Part shown: in pieces, positions 20,809 through 28,572 of the stretch
How the letters are laid out: every line of letters starts with the position of its first letter
Numbering within the stretch: position 1 is the stretch's first letter
Assembly: GCF_024582815.1 (NCBI RefSeq)
Contig: NZ_CP102099.1
Coordinates: forward strand, 1,426,001-1,490,000
Length of the DNA stretch: 64,000 nucleotides
Origin: Acinetobacter colistiniresistens
GTDB lineage: Bacteria; Pseudomonadota; Gammaproteobacteria; Pseudomonadales; Moraxellaceae
Direction: 5' to 3'
Notes under the pieces: generated by a model
The model's input: the letters and a program-made list of their open reading frames with translations, nothing else
Told to the model about the DNA's origin: nothing
The model's database searches: none
Translations under genes and position numbers: made by a program

Positions 20809-21174
20809 ATGAAAACTTTGTTCTGGCGTAGTTTGGTCGTATTTTTTATTACGTTGGGAATCATTGGGGCGATTTTACCGGGAATGCCCACGACAGTATT
20901 TCTGATTCTTGCCGCATGGGCTGCTTCCAAAGGTTGGCCTGAAATGGATGCGTGGTTACTCAATCATCCTAAATATGGTCCGACCTTACGCAACTGGCGT
21001 GAACATGGCACTGTGCCACGTAAGGCAAAATGGATTGCCAGTATCATGATGTTGATTAGCGGTATTTTGATGCTGTTTACCAATGCGCCATTTTGGGTCA
21101 AAGTCTTTACCGATGTCACCATGTTTATTGTTGCGGTATGGTTGTGGTTACGCCCCGAGCCTGAGCAGCGTTAA
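20809..21174 (+). CDS. YbaN/DUF454 family inner-membrane protein
   Basis: 121 residues with membrane segments near residues 6-35 (FFITLGIIGAILPGMPTTVF) and 70-115. The G-x-LPxxPTTxFL motif and the WLLNHPKYGPTLRNWREHG segment define DUF454 (YbaN). Function unknown. I start at ATG 20809; an in-frame TTG at 20794 would add five residues, but neither start has a strong ribosome binding site. Confidence 0.85.
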   Translation: MKTLFWRSLVVFFITLGIIGAILPGMPTTVFLILAAWAASKGWPEMDAWLLNHPKYGPTLRNWREHGTVPRKAKWIASIMMLISGILMLFTNAPFWVKVFTDVTMFIVAVWLWLRPEPEQR

Positions 21175-21175
21175 G

Positions 21176-21357
21176 AAAAGCAACGCTTTTTAGCTGCGCA
21201 AGACGAGCAGCTATGCTGCGAGTGGCGAGGATAAACAAACTTAAAGCAACGCTCTTGCGAAATGTATTTCTCATGCGCAAGACCTTGCGCCAAATATGGT
21301 TCATATGCTGCGAGTGGCGAATTAAAAGAAAAGCAACGCTTTATGCTGAGGGGTGGC
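21176..21357 (+). repeat. Three degenerate repeat units in a non-coding stretch
   Basis: The 376-base gap after the YbaN gene holds three copies of AAAGCAACGCT (from 21177, 21243 and 21330). A partner block TATGCTGCGAGTGGCGA occurs at 21212-21228 and 21304-21320, with a decayed third form at 21342-21357. Units are 65-90 bases apart and direct. GC content of the blocks exceeds that of the flanks. Origin unknown. Confidence 0.65.
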
Positions 21358-21550
21358 TAAAGCCCTGTAACAAGAAGACTATGCCTAAATGCAAGAGATG
21401 AAATAAAGGCTGGCAATGAGAAAAAATACAAGGGTTGTGCGTTTATACTTATATTTAAAACTCACCCATGATTAAAACTACGGAAAAGTACAAGAAAAAA
21501 GCGCCCGTCTATGTTGAAATGAAGTTGTTCCATCCGTTATTGAGATAAAA

Positions 21551-22066
21551 ATGAGCTATACCTTAGATCAGGCAGATATTGTCATTGATTTAGCACAACA
21601 AACATTACATTTGCCAAAACAGAATAAATTTTATGTGATCTCTTCTGGGAAGAACGGTATTGGTGAACAGGAGAATAGCGGGAAAACGCCTCGGGGTTGG
21701 CATCAGGTCGCACAAAAGATTGGTGAGGATGCACCTAAAAATGCCGTATTTATTGCACGTCAGCCCACAGGGGAGGTCTATGACCAGCAATTGGCTCAGC
21801 AATTCCCGCAACGTGACTGGATCTTATCGCGAATTTTATGGCTGGATGGTTTAGAGGAAGGCTTTAATCATGGAGAAGGGCACGACACGTTTAAGCGTTA
21901 TATCTATATTCATGGGACACCCGATACAGAACCGATGGGGATTCCCATGTCGCATGGGTGTATTCGAATGAAGAATGATGAAATTCTCGAACTATTTGGA
22001 CTCGTTTCTGAGCAAGCGCTGGTTTATATCTCAGAACATGCCATCGAAAATGAGCTAAGAAAATAG
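21551..22066 (+). CDS. L,D-transpeptidase (YkuD) domain protein, no signal peptide
   Basis: 171 residues forming essentially one YkuD domain. The catalytic motif is complete: H121 in YIHGTPDTEP and SHGCIRM at 134-140, with C137 as nucleophile. There is no signal peptide or membrane anchor, so the protein should be cytoplasmic, unlike ordinary L,D-transpeptidases that crosslink peptidoglycan. Acinetobacter is known to have a cytoplasmic YkuD enzyme acting as an L,D-carboxypeptidase in peptidoglycan recycling (ElsL, formerly LdtK), and this gene fits that profile; the equivalence is inference. Confidence 0.82.
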   Translation: MSYTLDQADIVIDLAQQTLHLPKQNKFYVISSGKNGIGEQENSGKTPRGWHQVAQKIGEDAPKNAVFIARQPTGEVYDQQLAQQFPQRDWILSRILWLDGLEEGFNHGEGHDTFKRYIYIHGTPDTEPMGIPMSHGCIRMKNDEILELFGLVSEQALVYISEHAIENELRK

Positions 22067-22168
22067 CAATAAGTGCTTAAATAAAATACAGAAATGTCGG
22101 TTTTTTCAAGGAATTACTTATTTTTTAATCACTCGTGCGGTTTTTTTGGAAAAGAATGGCAAAAGCGT

Positions 22169-22196
22169 TTGACAGGCTGTAAAGATTCTCTATAAT
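22169..22196 (+). promoter_or_regulatory. Consensus sigma-70 promoter of the tRNA cluster
   Basis: Exact TTGACA (22169-22174) and exact TATAAT (22191-22196) separated by 16 bases, 27 bases before the first tRNA-Val. A perfect match at both hexamers suits a highly expressed stable RNA operon. Confidence 0.85.
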
Positions 22197-22223
22197 GCAC
22201 CTCACAAACGATGAAGACGTTAA

Positions 22224-22299
22224 GGGCGCTTAGCTCAGTTGGTAGAGCGTCTGCCTTACAAGCAGAATGTCGGCGGTTCGATCCCGTCAGCGCCCACCA
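22224..22299 (+). tRNA. tRNA-Val (anticodon TAC), copy 1
   Basis: 76 bases folding into a standard cloverleaf: acceptor GGGCGCT pairs with AGCGCCC, anticodon loop CTTACAA gives TAC, T loop TTCGATC, CCA encoded. First gene of the cluster. Confidence 0.97.
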
Positions 22300-22322
22300 A
22301 GCCTTTACGTTAAGACTCAAGT

Positions 22323-22399
22323 GCAGCGGTAGTTCAGTTGGTTAGAATACCGGCCTGTCACGCCGGGGGTCGCGGGTTCGAGCCCCGTCCGCTGCGCCA
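22323..22399 (+). tRNA. tRNA-Asp (anticodon GTC), copy 1
   Basis: 77 bases; acceptor GCAGCGG pairs with CCGCTGC, anticodon loop CTGTCAC gives GTC, CCA encoded. The top pair of the anticodon stem is C-G here but T-A in the other two copies, a compensatory double change. Confidence 0.97.
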
Positions 22400-22442
22400 C
22401 TTAAGTTTTAATCGTCGTTTGCTGTGATTGCAAAATTATCGT

Positions 22443-22519
22443 GCAGCGGTAGTTCAGTTGGTTAGAATATCGGCCTGTCACGCCGAGGGTCGCGGGTTCG
22501 AGCCCCGTCCGCTGCGCCA
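22443..22519 (+). tRNA. tRNA-Asp (anticodon GTC), copy 2
   Basis: 77 bases, same as copy 1 except the T-A pair at the top of the anticodon stem. CCA encoded. It lies 43 bases after copy 1. Confidence 0.97.
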
Positions 22520-22620
22520 CTTTAAGATTGCAAGAATAGCTAGAGTTGATTAGATAGGATTAACATCCTTGATATTCAGACAGATTTTAAAGTTATACTT
22601 TAAGTTTGTTACCTCGCTCA

Positions 22621-22696
22621 GGGCGCTTAGCTCAGTTGGTAGAGCGTCTGCCTTACAAGCAGAATGTCGGCGGTTCGATCCCGTCAGCGCCCACCA
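22621..22696 (+). tRNA. tRNA-Val (anticodon TAC), copy 2
   Basis: Identical to the first tRNA-Val over its 76 bases. Preceded by CCTCGCTCA, which also precedes the third copy, pointing to duplication of a Val-containing unit with its 5' flank. Confidence 0.97.
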
Positions 22697-22735
22697 TAAT
22701 TTGTGACACTTACTTCTGTTTGGAAGTAATACCGT

Positions 22736-22812
22736 GCAGCGGTAGTTCAGTTGGTTAGAATATCGGCCTGTCACGCCGAGGGTCGCGGGTTCGAGCCCCG
22801 TCCGCTGCGCCA
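22736..22812 (+). tRNA. tRNA-Asp (anticodon GTC), copy 3
   Basis: 77 bases, identical to copy 2, CCA encoded. Confidence 0.97.
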
Positions 22813-22889
22813 TTTTCTTGATATCATTTTAAGAGAATGTTAGTTTTAACAAGTATCTTTATACTTGATCTCTGATACGAGATGCCATT

Positions 22890-22938
22890 AGAAAAATCAA
22901 AGATTTTTCTCTTGCGCTCAGACAAAGCTTCGCTTTGT
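22890..22938 (+). other. Two adjacent short hairpins inside the tRNA cluster
   Basis: AGAAAAATC-AAA-GATTTTTCT (22890-22910) and ACAAAGC-TTC-GCTTTGT (22922-22938), both perfect. The first ends in a T run and might end transcription after the third tRNA-Asp; the pair might instead be RNA processing signals or a small repeat. Confidence 0.4.
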
Positions 22939-22951
22939 TGATCCTCGCTCA

Positions 22952-23027
22952 GGGCGCTTAGCTCAGTTGGTAGAGCGTCTGCCTTACAAGCAGAATGTCG
23001 GCGGTTCGATCCCGTCAGCGCCCACCA
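22952..23027 (+). tRNA. tRNA-Val (anticodon TAC), copy 3
   Basis: Identical 76-base tRNA-Val with encoded CCA, preceded by the shared CCTCGCTCA flank. No clear terminator follows before the next gene at 23115. Confidence 0.97.
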
Positions 23028-23114
23028 TATTTCTTCTCAAATTCCTCATTGTTGTAATCACTATAAAGTTATTTTATTATTAGCATTAATAATGATTCTA
23101 ATAAGACTTACTCT

Positions 23115-23597
23115 ATGAGAAATCCTTATCAACGCAAGGCTGCGTCGAAATCTCAAGCTACCCCCGTCAATTCTTCGCTCAAAGAGAGCTATCGTCAATT
23201 TATTCAAAATATTATTATACAGCGTCAGGTGATTGCGCTCTATCATGACGGTTGGGCACTATGCTCAACTCCATCTGGCCAGCATGCTTTATCGGTTTGG
23301 CAGAGTAAAAGCTTGGCAAAGTTATTGATTAAAGACAATTGGGTGCAATATGAGATTCAGGAGGTCTCCTTATTGGCGTTTATTGAAAAAATAATTCCCT
23401 TTCTAAAAGAAAATAATACGATTTTATCTCTGGACTTGACCCCGGAAGGAAATAATATCTTGGTTTCCCCAGATGCTTTATTATTGGATATTAATAATTT
23501 TCTGTACCAAATCTATTTGCAACGTCCAGATGTATTTGCTGAGCTAAAACTTCCGTTACCACGCGATATTCGTTTGCATAACTCAGCATCATCTTGA
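23115..23597 (+). CDS. DUF2750 domain protein
   Basis: 160 residues, soluble. The central part (VIALYHDGWALCSTPSGQHA, then LSVWQSKSLAKLL) and the C-terminal GNNILVSPDALLLDINNFL follow the DUF2750 pattern; function unknown. A basic N-terminal 25 residues (RNPYQRKAASKSQATP) is an extension. It sits alone downstream of the tRNA cluster. Confidence 0.7.
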   Translation: MRNPYQRKAASKSQATPVNSSLKESYRQFIQNIIIQRQVIALYHDGWALCSTPSGQHALSVWQSKSLAKLLIKDNWVQYEIQEVSLLAFIEKIIPFLKENNTILSLDLTPEGNNILVSPDALLLDINNFLYQIYLQRPDVFAELKLPLPRDIRLHNSASS

Positions 23598-23618
23598 GAT
23601 CGGGAGGAGCGTCCTCAA

Positions 23619-24404
23619 TCAATATTCATTGAGTAGCCAACCACTGGCATAGGCGAAGTATTCTCTTAACCATGCATTGTAGCGTGTTGCCAAAGGTGTG
23701 CTTGCACCAAGCATGGTAATATCGCGATAGCCTTGTTTCTTGGCAATGGCTGCTGCACGTAAGGTATGGAAATCGCTGGTCACAATTGCAATCGGCTGTT
23801 GAATGCTAATCTGTTGTGCCTGCAATAACTGCTGGCTATTTTTAAGATTAAGTTCGGTGCTGGTGCTTTGATCTTCCAAAATGATTTGAGAGGCAGGAAT
23901 CTGATAGCGCTGTTGTACATAGTTTGACATGACGATGGCTTCACTCTGGGTTTCGCCAAAATCAATACCGCCCGTCATCACCAATTTAGCTTGTGGTTGA
24001 GCCAAAGCAATCGGGGCAGCACGATCCAGTCGTTTGGCCAGCGTCGCAGAAGGTTGCCCATTTTCAATACCACTCCCTAACACAATAATAGCCTTAACAG
24101 GAGAGATGGTTTGCGCTTGAGTATTATTGTGAGAAAGATAATCAAAGAAATAGCCTAAGCTAACAACCCAGATCCAGAAGCACAGCCAGCCAAAGCGCCA
24201 AATCGAGTGCAGGCGAAAATGATAGAAAAAGAAACGCTCAATATGATAATAAAAATAAGCGTAAAGACAGAAAAATAGACCAAGCAGTAAGGGGAGTACT
24301 GTTCCGATATGAATCTTCTTAAAGGCGATGAGAATGGCACCATCTAAGAACAAGACTGAACCGATAAGGGCTAAAACAATACGAACCCATGAACTTATTT
24401 GCAT
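23619..24404 (-). CDS. YdcF/SanA-type DUF218 membrane protein
   Basis: 261 residues with two or three N-terminal membrane segments (residues 8-28, 32-52 and around 68-88) and a DUF218 domain: AIIVLGSGIENGQPSATLAK, then RLDRAAPIAL, LVMTGG, then EDQSTSTELNLKNS and VTSDFHTLRAAAIA. This family includes SanA and ElyC, envelope proteins tied to barrier function and lipid-carrier use. I start at ATG 24404, directly before the first membrane segment; a TTG at 24464 would add 20 residues. Confidence 0.85.
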   Translation of the reverse strand: MQISSWVRIVLALIGSVLFLDGAILIAFKKIHIGTVLPLLLGLFFCLYAYFYYHIERFFFYHFRLHSIWRFGWLCFWIWVVSLGYFFDYLSHNNTQAQTISPVKAIIVLGSGIENGQPSATLAKRLDRAAPIALAQPQAKLVMTGGIDFGETQSEAIVMSNYVQQRYQIPASQIILEDQSTSTELNLKNSQQLLQAQQISIQQPIAIVTSDFHTLRAAAIAKKQGYRDITMLGASTPLATRYNAWLREYFAYASGWLLNEY

Positions 24405-24484
24405 AATCTTAATTGTAGTCGATTTGAATCGTGCTAAGTGTATGCAAAATTCTGAGAAAGGCAAATTCTCTTATGGTCTGATGA

Positions 24485-24513
24485 AAAAAACGAGTGACTA
24501 GCACTCGTTTTTT
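24485..24513 (-). terminator. Terminator of the PepSY-flavodoxin reductase gene
   Basis: Twelve-base stem (AAAAAACGAGTG with CACTCGTTTTTT) and five-base loop, 13 bases past the stop on the minus strand. Confidence 0.85.
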
Positions 24514-24526
24514 AGATCGGACAAAA

Positions 24527-27064
24527 TTAATAAACATCGCGACGATAACGTCCCGCCTGCCTTAATTCATCTACTGTTTCCTCGCCGAGAATATCATTCA
24601 ACGCTTGATCGACCCCACTTGCCATGCCTTCAATACTGCCACAAACATAGATTACGGCGCCTTGCTCAATCCATTTTAGCAATTCATCGGCATTGCTGCG
24701 TAAGATATCTTGTACGTAGATACGTTGTTCTTGGTCGCGGGAAAAGGCGAGGTCCAAACGTTGCAGGCTCCCCATGTTTAACCAGGCTCGAATGGTTTCC
24801 TGATAGAAGAAATCACGTTCGCGTTGACGTTCACCAAAGATCAGCCAGTTGGCGGTGTAGTTTTGTCGATTCCGTTGCTGTAATAAACTCATGAGTCCAG
24901 CAATGCCTGTTCCATTACCAATACAGATAATTGGACGGTTATCGTCAATCAGATGGAAAGATTCATTGGTGCGAATACGCAGAGCAATCGTTTGTTTTAG
25001 TTGGGCAAACTCCGTGAGCCAACCTGAACCTAGACCAAGTTGACCTTGTTCATCCTGTTGTTGACGAACCACCAGTCGTAATATTTGCTGCGAAGGAATG
25101 CTGGCAATCGAATATTCACGTGTCGGTAAGCTTGGAAGTTGTTCCAATAAATCTTCAAGCGTGCTGAAAGGTTTGATCTCGACCCGTAAATTCTTATCCC
25201 AAAGCAGCTGTTCAATTGTTTGACTCAATGACTCAACCAGACTGTTTGCTGGAATTTGATATTGGATCAAGAAATTTTGAATTTCAGCTAAGCTATTGGC
25301 TGGTTGTATCTCCGCAATATCACCTGCATGCCAAGTCATATCTGAAGCTGAGCTGAGCTCGATGTTATAGGCGGCTTGTCCTAAGCTATTCGGATTGAGC
25401 AATGTGCGTTCAGCGAGAGTCCATTGATCAAACACTTTCTCGATATTCATGGCATGTAGTTCATGCTTGGTCACGACTGAAAGGGCCTGATTCCAGCGTT
25501 GAATATCGTTGGCATTGGCATTATCGACTTCGATTAAGTCAAATAATGCTTGGGCTTTGCATTGTTTTAGCCACGTATCAACAGCATAACCAAAGCTACA
25601 ATAGCTATCTGGGTATTCTTTTGATCCCAGCGCAAGCACTGCATATTGCATTTGGCTGAGGTCGAGGTCTTGTTGCATCAGTTTTTTGCTAAAACTGGCG
25701 GCAAGATCGGGTGCTTCGCCTGTGCCATAGGTACTGATTACAAATAAAACCTGTACTGCTTGTAAAAGGTCTTGTTCCGTCAATTGTTGAATCGGTTTGA
25801 CTGTGGTTGGCTGCTGCGCTTCTTGCAAGCTGGTTGCTGTACGCCAAGCCAATTGTTCAGCCACGCCTGTTTGCGATGCATAAGTAATCAGCCAAGGTTT
25901 GGCATTCGGATCAATTGGCTGTGCGCTGAGTGATTGACGGGCTGCGAGAGTGAGTTTCTTCTGCTTGCGACGTTTTAGATAGAGCATCCAGCCTGTTATA
26001 AAGAACAGTGGCATTGCCAATGAAGCCAGCATGGCAATAAATTGATAGGTTGAACCAAAGAAGCTACCCCGATGTACAGGCAGCATACTGCTCATGATTT
26101 TTTCATTGAGCTTTTTGTCTTCATACAGTTCAAACTTTTCAAATTTATTTTCTTGATAGTTATAGACCGCTTGATTGCGTGCGCGCTCATGCTGAGGAAT
26201 GGCATCAACAAAGGAAAGCTCAACTTTAGCATCTTCACGTTTTGGAATATTCAGGGTCAAGCTTGAGTATTCACGGCCGATCTGTGCATTTACTCCAGTC
26301 CATGTTTGCGTCAGGATGGTGCTGACCTGTGCTTTGGCCAGTTCTGGTGGTTTATCTTTGCCGCGTTCATTATTATGCTGATTGCGTTGTGGTTGTTCAA
26401 CGCCCATGACTTTGAACATGCCGGCACGCCACCAGTCATAAGACCAATATAAGCCAGTACATGCAAAGAGCAGATAGAACACCACTACCCAAGTTCCAAC
26501 TACAGCATGCAGATCCCAAATAAAATTACGGCCTTTCAGTTTGGGTTTAATAAAGAACCATTGTTTAAAAGTGTGTTTCTTTGGAAAGCGTAGATAAAGC
26601 CCACTCAAAACAAAGAAAATCAGCATCAATGTAGATGCGCCAGTAATCTGCGCACCGAACTCACCTGCGGTTAAATTACGATGCAAACGCTGAATAAATT
26701 GCAGCGTGTCACGCCCCTTAATGTCGGGTAGGACTTCTGCGGTATAAGGGTTAACCATCATATTGTAGCCACGACGTGCACCTTCTTTTTTAATATTGAC
26801 GGTAGAAGAGGCTGTGGGGTCTGAAGCGATAGTAATGCTGTTAATTTCAATCTCGGGTTGTTGCTGATTGAAATGTTGATACAGCTGGGCAGGGCTAAGT
26901 TTAGGTGTTTGAGCAACTTCAACGACATAGCTGTCTTGGTTGATCCACTTTAGAATTTGCGGTTCGTATGAGTAGATTGCACCCGTGACTCCCATTAAAG
27001 AGAGAATCAGCCCTGCGGTAATCCCTAAAAACCAATGGATCTGAAAGAAAACTTTTTTAAACAT
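24527..27064 (-). CDS. PepSY-flavodoxin-NADPH reductase fusion (membrane)
   Basis: 845-residue inner-membrane flavoprotein. The N-terminal PepSY-TM half (about 1-375) has four membrane segments, including IHWFLGITAGLILSLMGVTG and a cluster of His residues that could bind haem. A flavodoxin-like domain follows (about 380-520, LITYASQTGVAEQLAWRTA), then a FAD/NADPH module of the sulfite-reductase alpha/cytochrome P450 reductase type ending in GRYRRDVY. Such fusions pass electrons from NADPH across the membrane and are associated with iron or siderophore reduction. ATG 27064 is chosen over TTG 27070. A weak Fur-box-like site lies upstream. Confidence 0.88.
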   Translation of the reverse strand: MFKKVFFQIHWFLGITAGLILSLMGVTGAIYSYEPQILKWINQDSYVVEVAQTPKLSPAQLYQHFNQQQPEIEINSITIASDPTASSTVNIKKEGARRGYNMMVNPYTAEVLPDIKGRDTLQFIQRLHRNLTAGEFGAQITGASTLMLIFFVLSGLYLRFPKKHTFKQWFFIKPKLKGRNFIWDLHAVVGTWVVVFYLLFACTGLYWSYDWWRAGMFKVMGVEQPQRNQHNNERGKDKPPELAKAQVSTILTQTWTGVNAQIGREYSSLTLNIPKREDAKVELSFVDAIPQHERARNQAVYNYQENKFEKFELYEDKKLNEKIMSSMLPVHRGSFFGSTYQFIAMLASLAMPLFFITGWMLYLKRRKQKKLTLAARQSLSAQPIDPNAKPWLITYASQTGVAEQLAWRTATSLQEAQQPTTVKPIQQLTEQDLLQAVQVLFVISTYGTGEAPDLAASFSKKLMQQDLDLSQMQYAVLALGSKEYPDSYCSFGYAVDTWLKQCKAQALFDLIEVDNANANDIQRWNQALSVVTKHELHAMNIEKVFDQWTLAERTLLNPNSLGQAAYNIELSSASDMTWHAGDIAEIQPANSLAEIQNFLIQYQIPANSLVESLSQTIEQLLWDKNLRVEIKPFSTLEDLLEQLPSLPTREYSIASIPSQQILRLVVRQQQDEQGQLGLGSGWLTEFAQLKQTIALRIRTNESFHLIDDNRPIICIGNGTGIAGLMSLLQQRNRQNYTANWLIFGERQRERDFFYQETIRAWLNMGSLQRLDLAFSRDQEQRIYVQDILRSNADELLKWIEQGAVIYVCGSIEGMASGVDQALNDILGEETVDELRQAGRYRRDVY

Positions 27065-27149
27065 GGTCAAAAAATGAAAAGATAATGGAATTCATGTAAA
27101 AATTATAACCCAAGAATAAGAACATAATATGGATTTTGTAGGTAATATT

Positions 27150-27168
27150 GATTTTGATTCTCATTTAT
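27150..27168 (-). promoter_or_regulatory. Possible Fur box upstream of the flavoreductase
   Basis: A 19-base site starting GATTTTGATTCTCATT matches the Fur consensus at 12 of 19 positions by eye. It lies 86 bases before the reductase start. AT-rich DNA gives such matches by chance, so this is tentative. Confidence 0.3.
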
Positions 27169-27303
27169 TTTATGGGTATAAAAATTTATATCACCTTGGA
27201 TATTGGTTACGTATTTTTACTAGTAAAACTGATTGGTCTGTATACAGGTGGCTTTTATTGTTTATAATTTAGTTAAATTAAAAACAATGATAAGGATATC
27301 TAT

Positions 27304-27837
27304 ATGCCTCTGGCTATAATTGTGCAAGGATGCAAGACAGATCATGGTGGTGTGGTTATACAAGGACACCCAAGTATTTCAATTAATGGTATTGGCATGG
27401 CGGGCAAAGGCTATATGGTCGCCTGTCCTAAATGTAAAGGTGTGTTCCCAATTTCTGAAGGCGCAGAAAACTTTATCCTGCCTGATGGTAATCCTGTCGC
27501 TTTGGCTACGATGAAAACGGCATGTGGTGCAACCCTCCTTCCAAGTTCATTTTTGGTGGTTGTAGACCCAAGCTCACCCTTTGGTTCTCAACTGATGGGG
27601 AATCCTAATGATGAAGGTGAAGATACAGTACCACCACCTGAAGATCATACAGGGCGGTTTCAATTGGTTGATCAAAATACAGGACAACCAATTACGAATC
27701 GTCGTGTAAGAGTCACTTTAGCTGATGGTACCAGTACGATGTATGCAAGTGATGATCAAGGCTTTACTGATTGGATTTATACGCCTTCTGAGCAAGAAAT
27801 TCATCTCAATTTAGTGGATGAATTAGACAATGGCTGA
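27304..27837 (+). CDS. PAAR-domain T6SS spike protein
   Basis: 177 residues. The N-terminal PAAR domain (about 1-88) begins IIVQGCKTDHGGVVIQG and includes CPKCKG and a TACGATL segment. PAAR proteins cap the VgrG spike of the type VI secretion system and carry effectors to it. A C-terminal beta-rich domain (about 112-177, FQLVDQNTGQPITNRRVRVT) is likely the adaptor that binds the effector. It overlaps the next gene by eight bases (ATGGCTGA), tight coupling that supports effector delivery by this PAAR. No vgrG or T6SS core gene is in the window. Confidence 0.88.
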   Translation: MPLAIIVQGCKTDHGGVVIQGHPSISINGIGMAGKGYMVACPKCKGVFPISEGAENFILPDGNPVALATMKTACGATLLPSSFLVVVDPSSPFGSQLMGNPNDEGEDTVPPPEDHTGRFQLVDQNTGQPITNRRVRVTLADGTSTMYASDDQGFTDWIYTPSEQEIHLNLVDELDNG

Positions 27838-28558
27838 ACAAGGAAAACCTCTTGGAACATTAAAAACGGCACCTGCTCAACTTCAAACAATTAAAGTTGT
27901 TGCTATTGGAAATGATCAACTGGACCCACAAGACAAAGAAGTGATCTGTAAGGCAATTTGCTATTGTGATGCCAGACCCAATAAAGGTAAGGCAGGGCAT
28001 AATCAGTACCAATCATGTGTATCTGAGCGTTTAAAGGAACTAGATCGCTTCTTGGGGCATCATAGCCCTTATAAGCCCGAAGTAAACTATGACATGCATA
28101 AAAATCCCCCTGAACCCATCATGGACAAAGGAATTTTAACTAAGGCTCATGACTATCTTCCTGGGTGGATTAAGAAATACTGGGAAAAGGACAAAGGCTA
28201 TCCTTATGAGGCTGGCGAAGGTATGGTTCGTCGACCTGATGTGGTCATTGTCAAAGACCCCACCAAACCACCCACTCAAGACAATATTAAACAGGTGGTT
28301 GAAATTAAGTTTGGTACTGATGATTTTGGAAAAACTCAAAAAGAGGAATATGCAAAGATTGCAGGCAATCGACATAAAGTTAAACAGCTAGATGCGAATG
28401 AATGTGATTGCGGCAATCAAAAAGACGATAATGCAAGCGAAGTATCGACTGCAGCAGCTTGGGCTACTGCAATAGCTGGAACACTTTTATATTTTATTTC
28501 CAGAGGAAAAATCCCTCGACCACGTTTCCCATTACCTAAACCAACACCAGCTTGGTAA
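27830..28558 (+). CDS. Putative T6SS nuclease effector (VRR-NUC/PD-(D/E)XK-like)
   Basis: 242 residues. The region 132-176 has RRPDVVIV (D137), then VVEIKFG (E158, K160) and Q170, the order expected for a PD-(D/E)XK nuclease of the VRR-NUC kind. A Cys-rich N-terminal module (ICKAICYC around 39-46 and a conserved NQYQSCVSERLKELD) precedes it. A hydrophobic stretch near 208-224 and a Pro-rich tail end the protein. It sits between a PAAR gene and DUF3396 immunity genes, and VRR-NUC effectors paired with DUF3396 (TsiV) immunity proteins are known from other T6SS bacteria. It should cut DNA in competitor cells; the nuclease family call is by motif only. Confidence 0.75.
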   Translation: MAEQGKPLGTLKTAPAQLQTIKVVAIGNDQLDPQDKEVICKAICYCDARPNKGKAGHNQYQSCVSERLKELDRFLGHHSPYKPEVNYDMHKNPPEPIMDKGILTKAHDYLPGWIKKYWEKDKGYPYEAGEGMVRRPDVVIVKDPTKPPTQDNIKQVVEIKFGTDDFGKTQKEEYAKIAGNRHKVKQLDANECDCGNQKDDNASEVSTAAAWATAIAGTLLYFISRGKIPRPRFPLPKPTPAW

Positions 28559-28572
28559 TTTTGGACAAAGTT

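Noticed and set aside
21176..21357. CRISPR array
   Set aside because: Only three units, blocks too short and irregular in spacing, no spacer-like uniformity and no cas genes.
22129..22320. Open frame on the minus strand across the first tRNA-Val, with a related one at 22550-22813
   Set aside because: The shared peptide (TGSNRRHSACKADALPTELS) is simply the antisense translation of tRNA-Val, a known source of spurious proteins in databases.
22224..23114. tRNA cluster as an integration site for a genomic island
   Set aside because: No integrase gene, no partial 3' tRNA repeat downstream, and ordinary genes follow.
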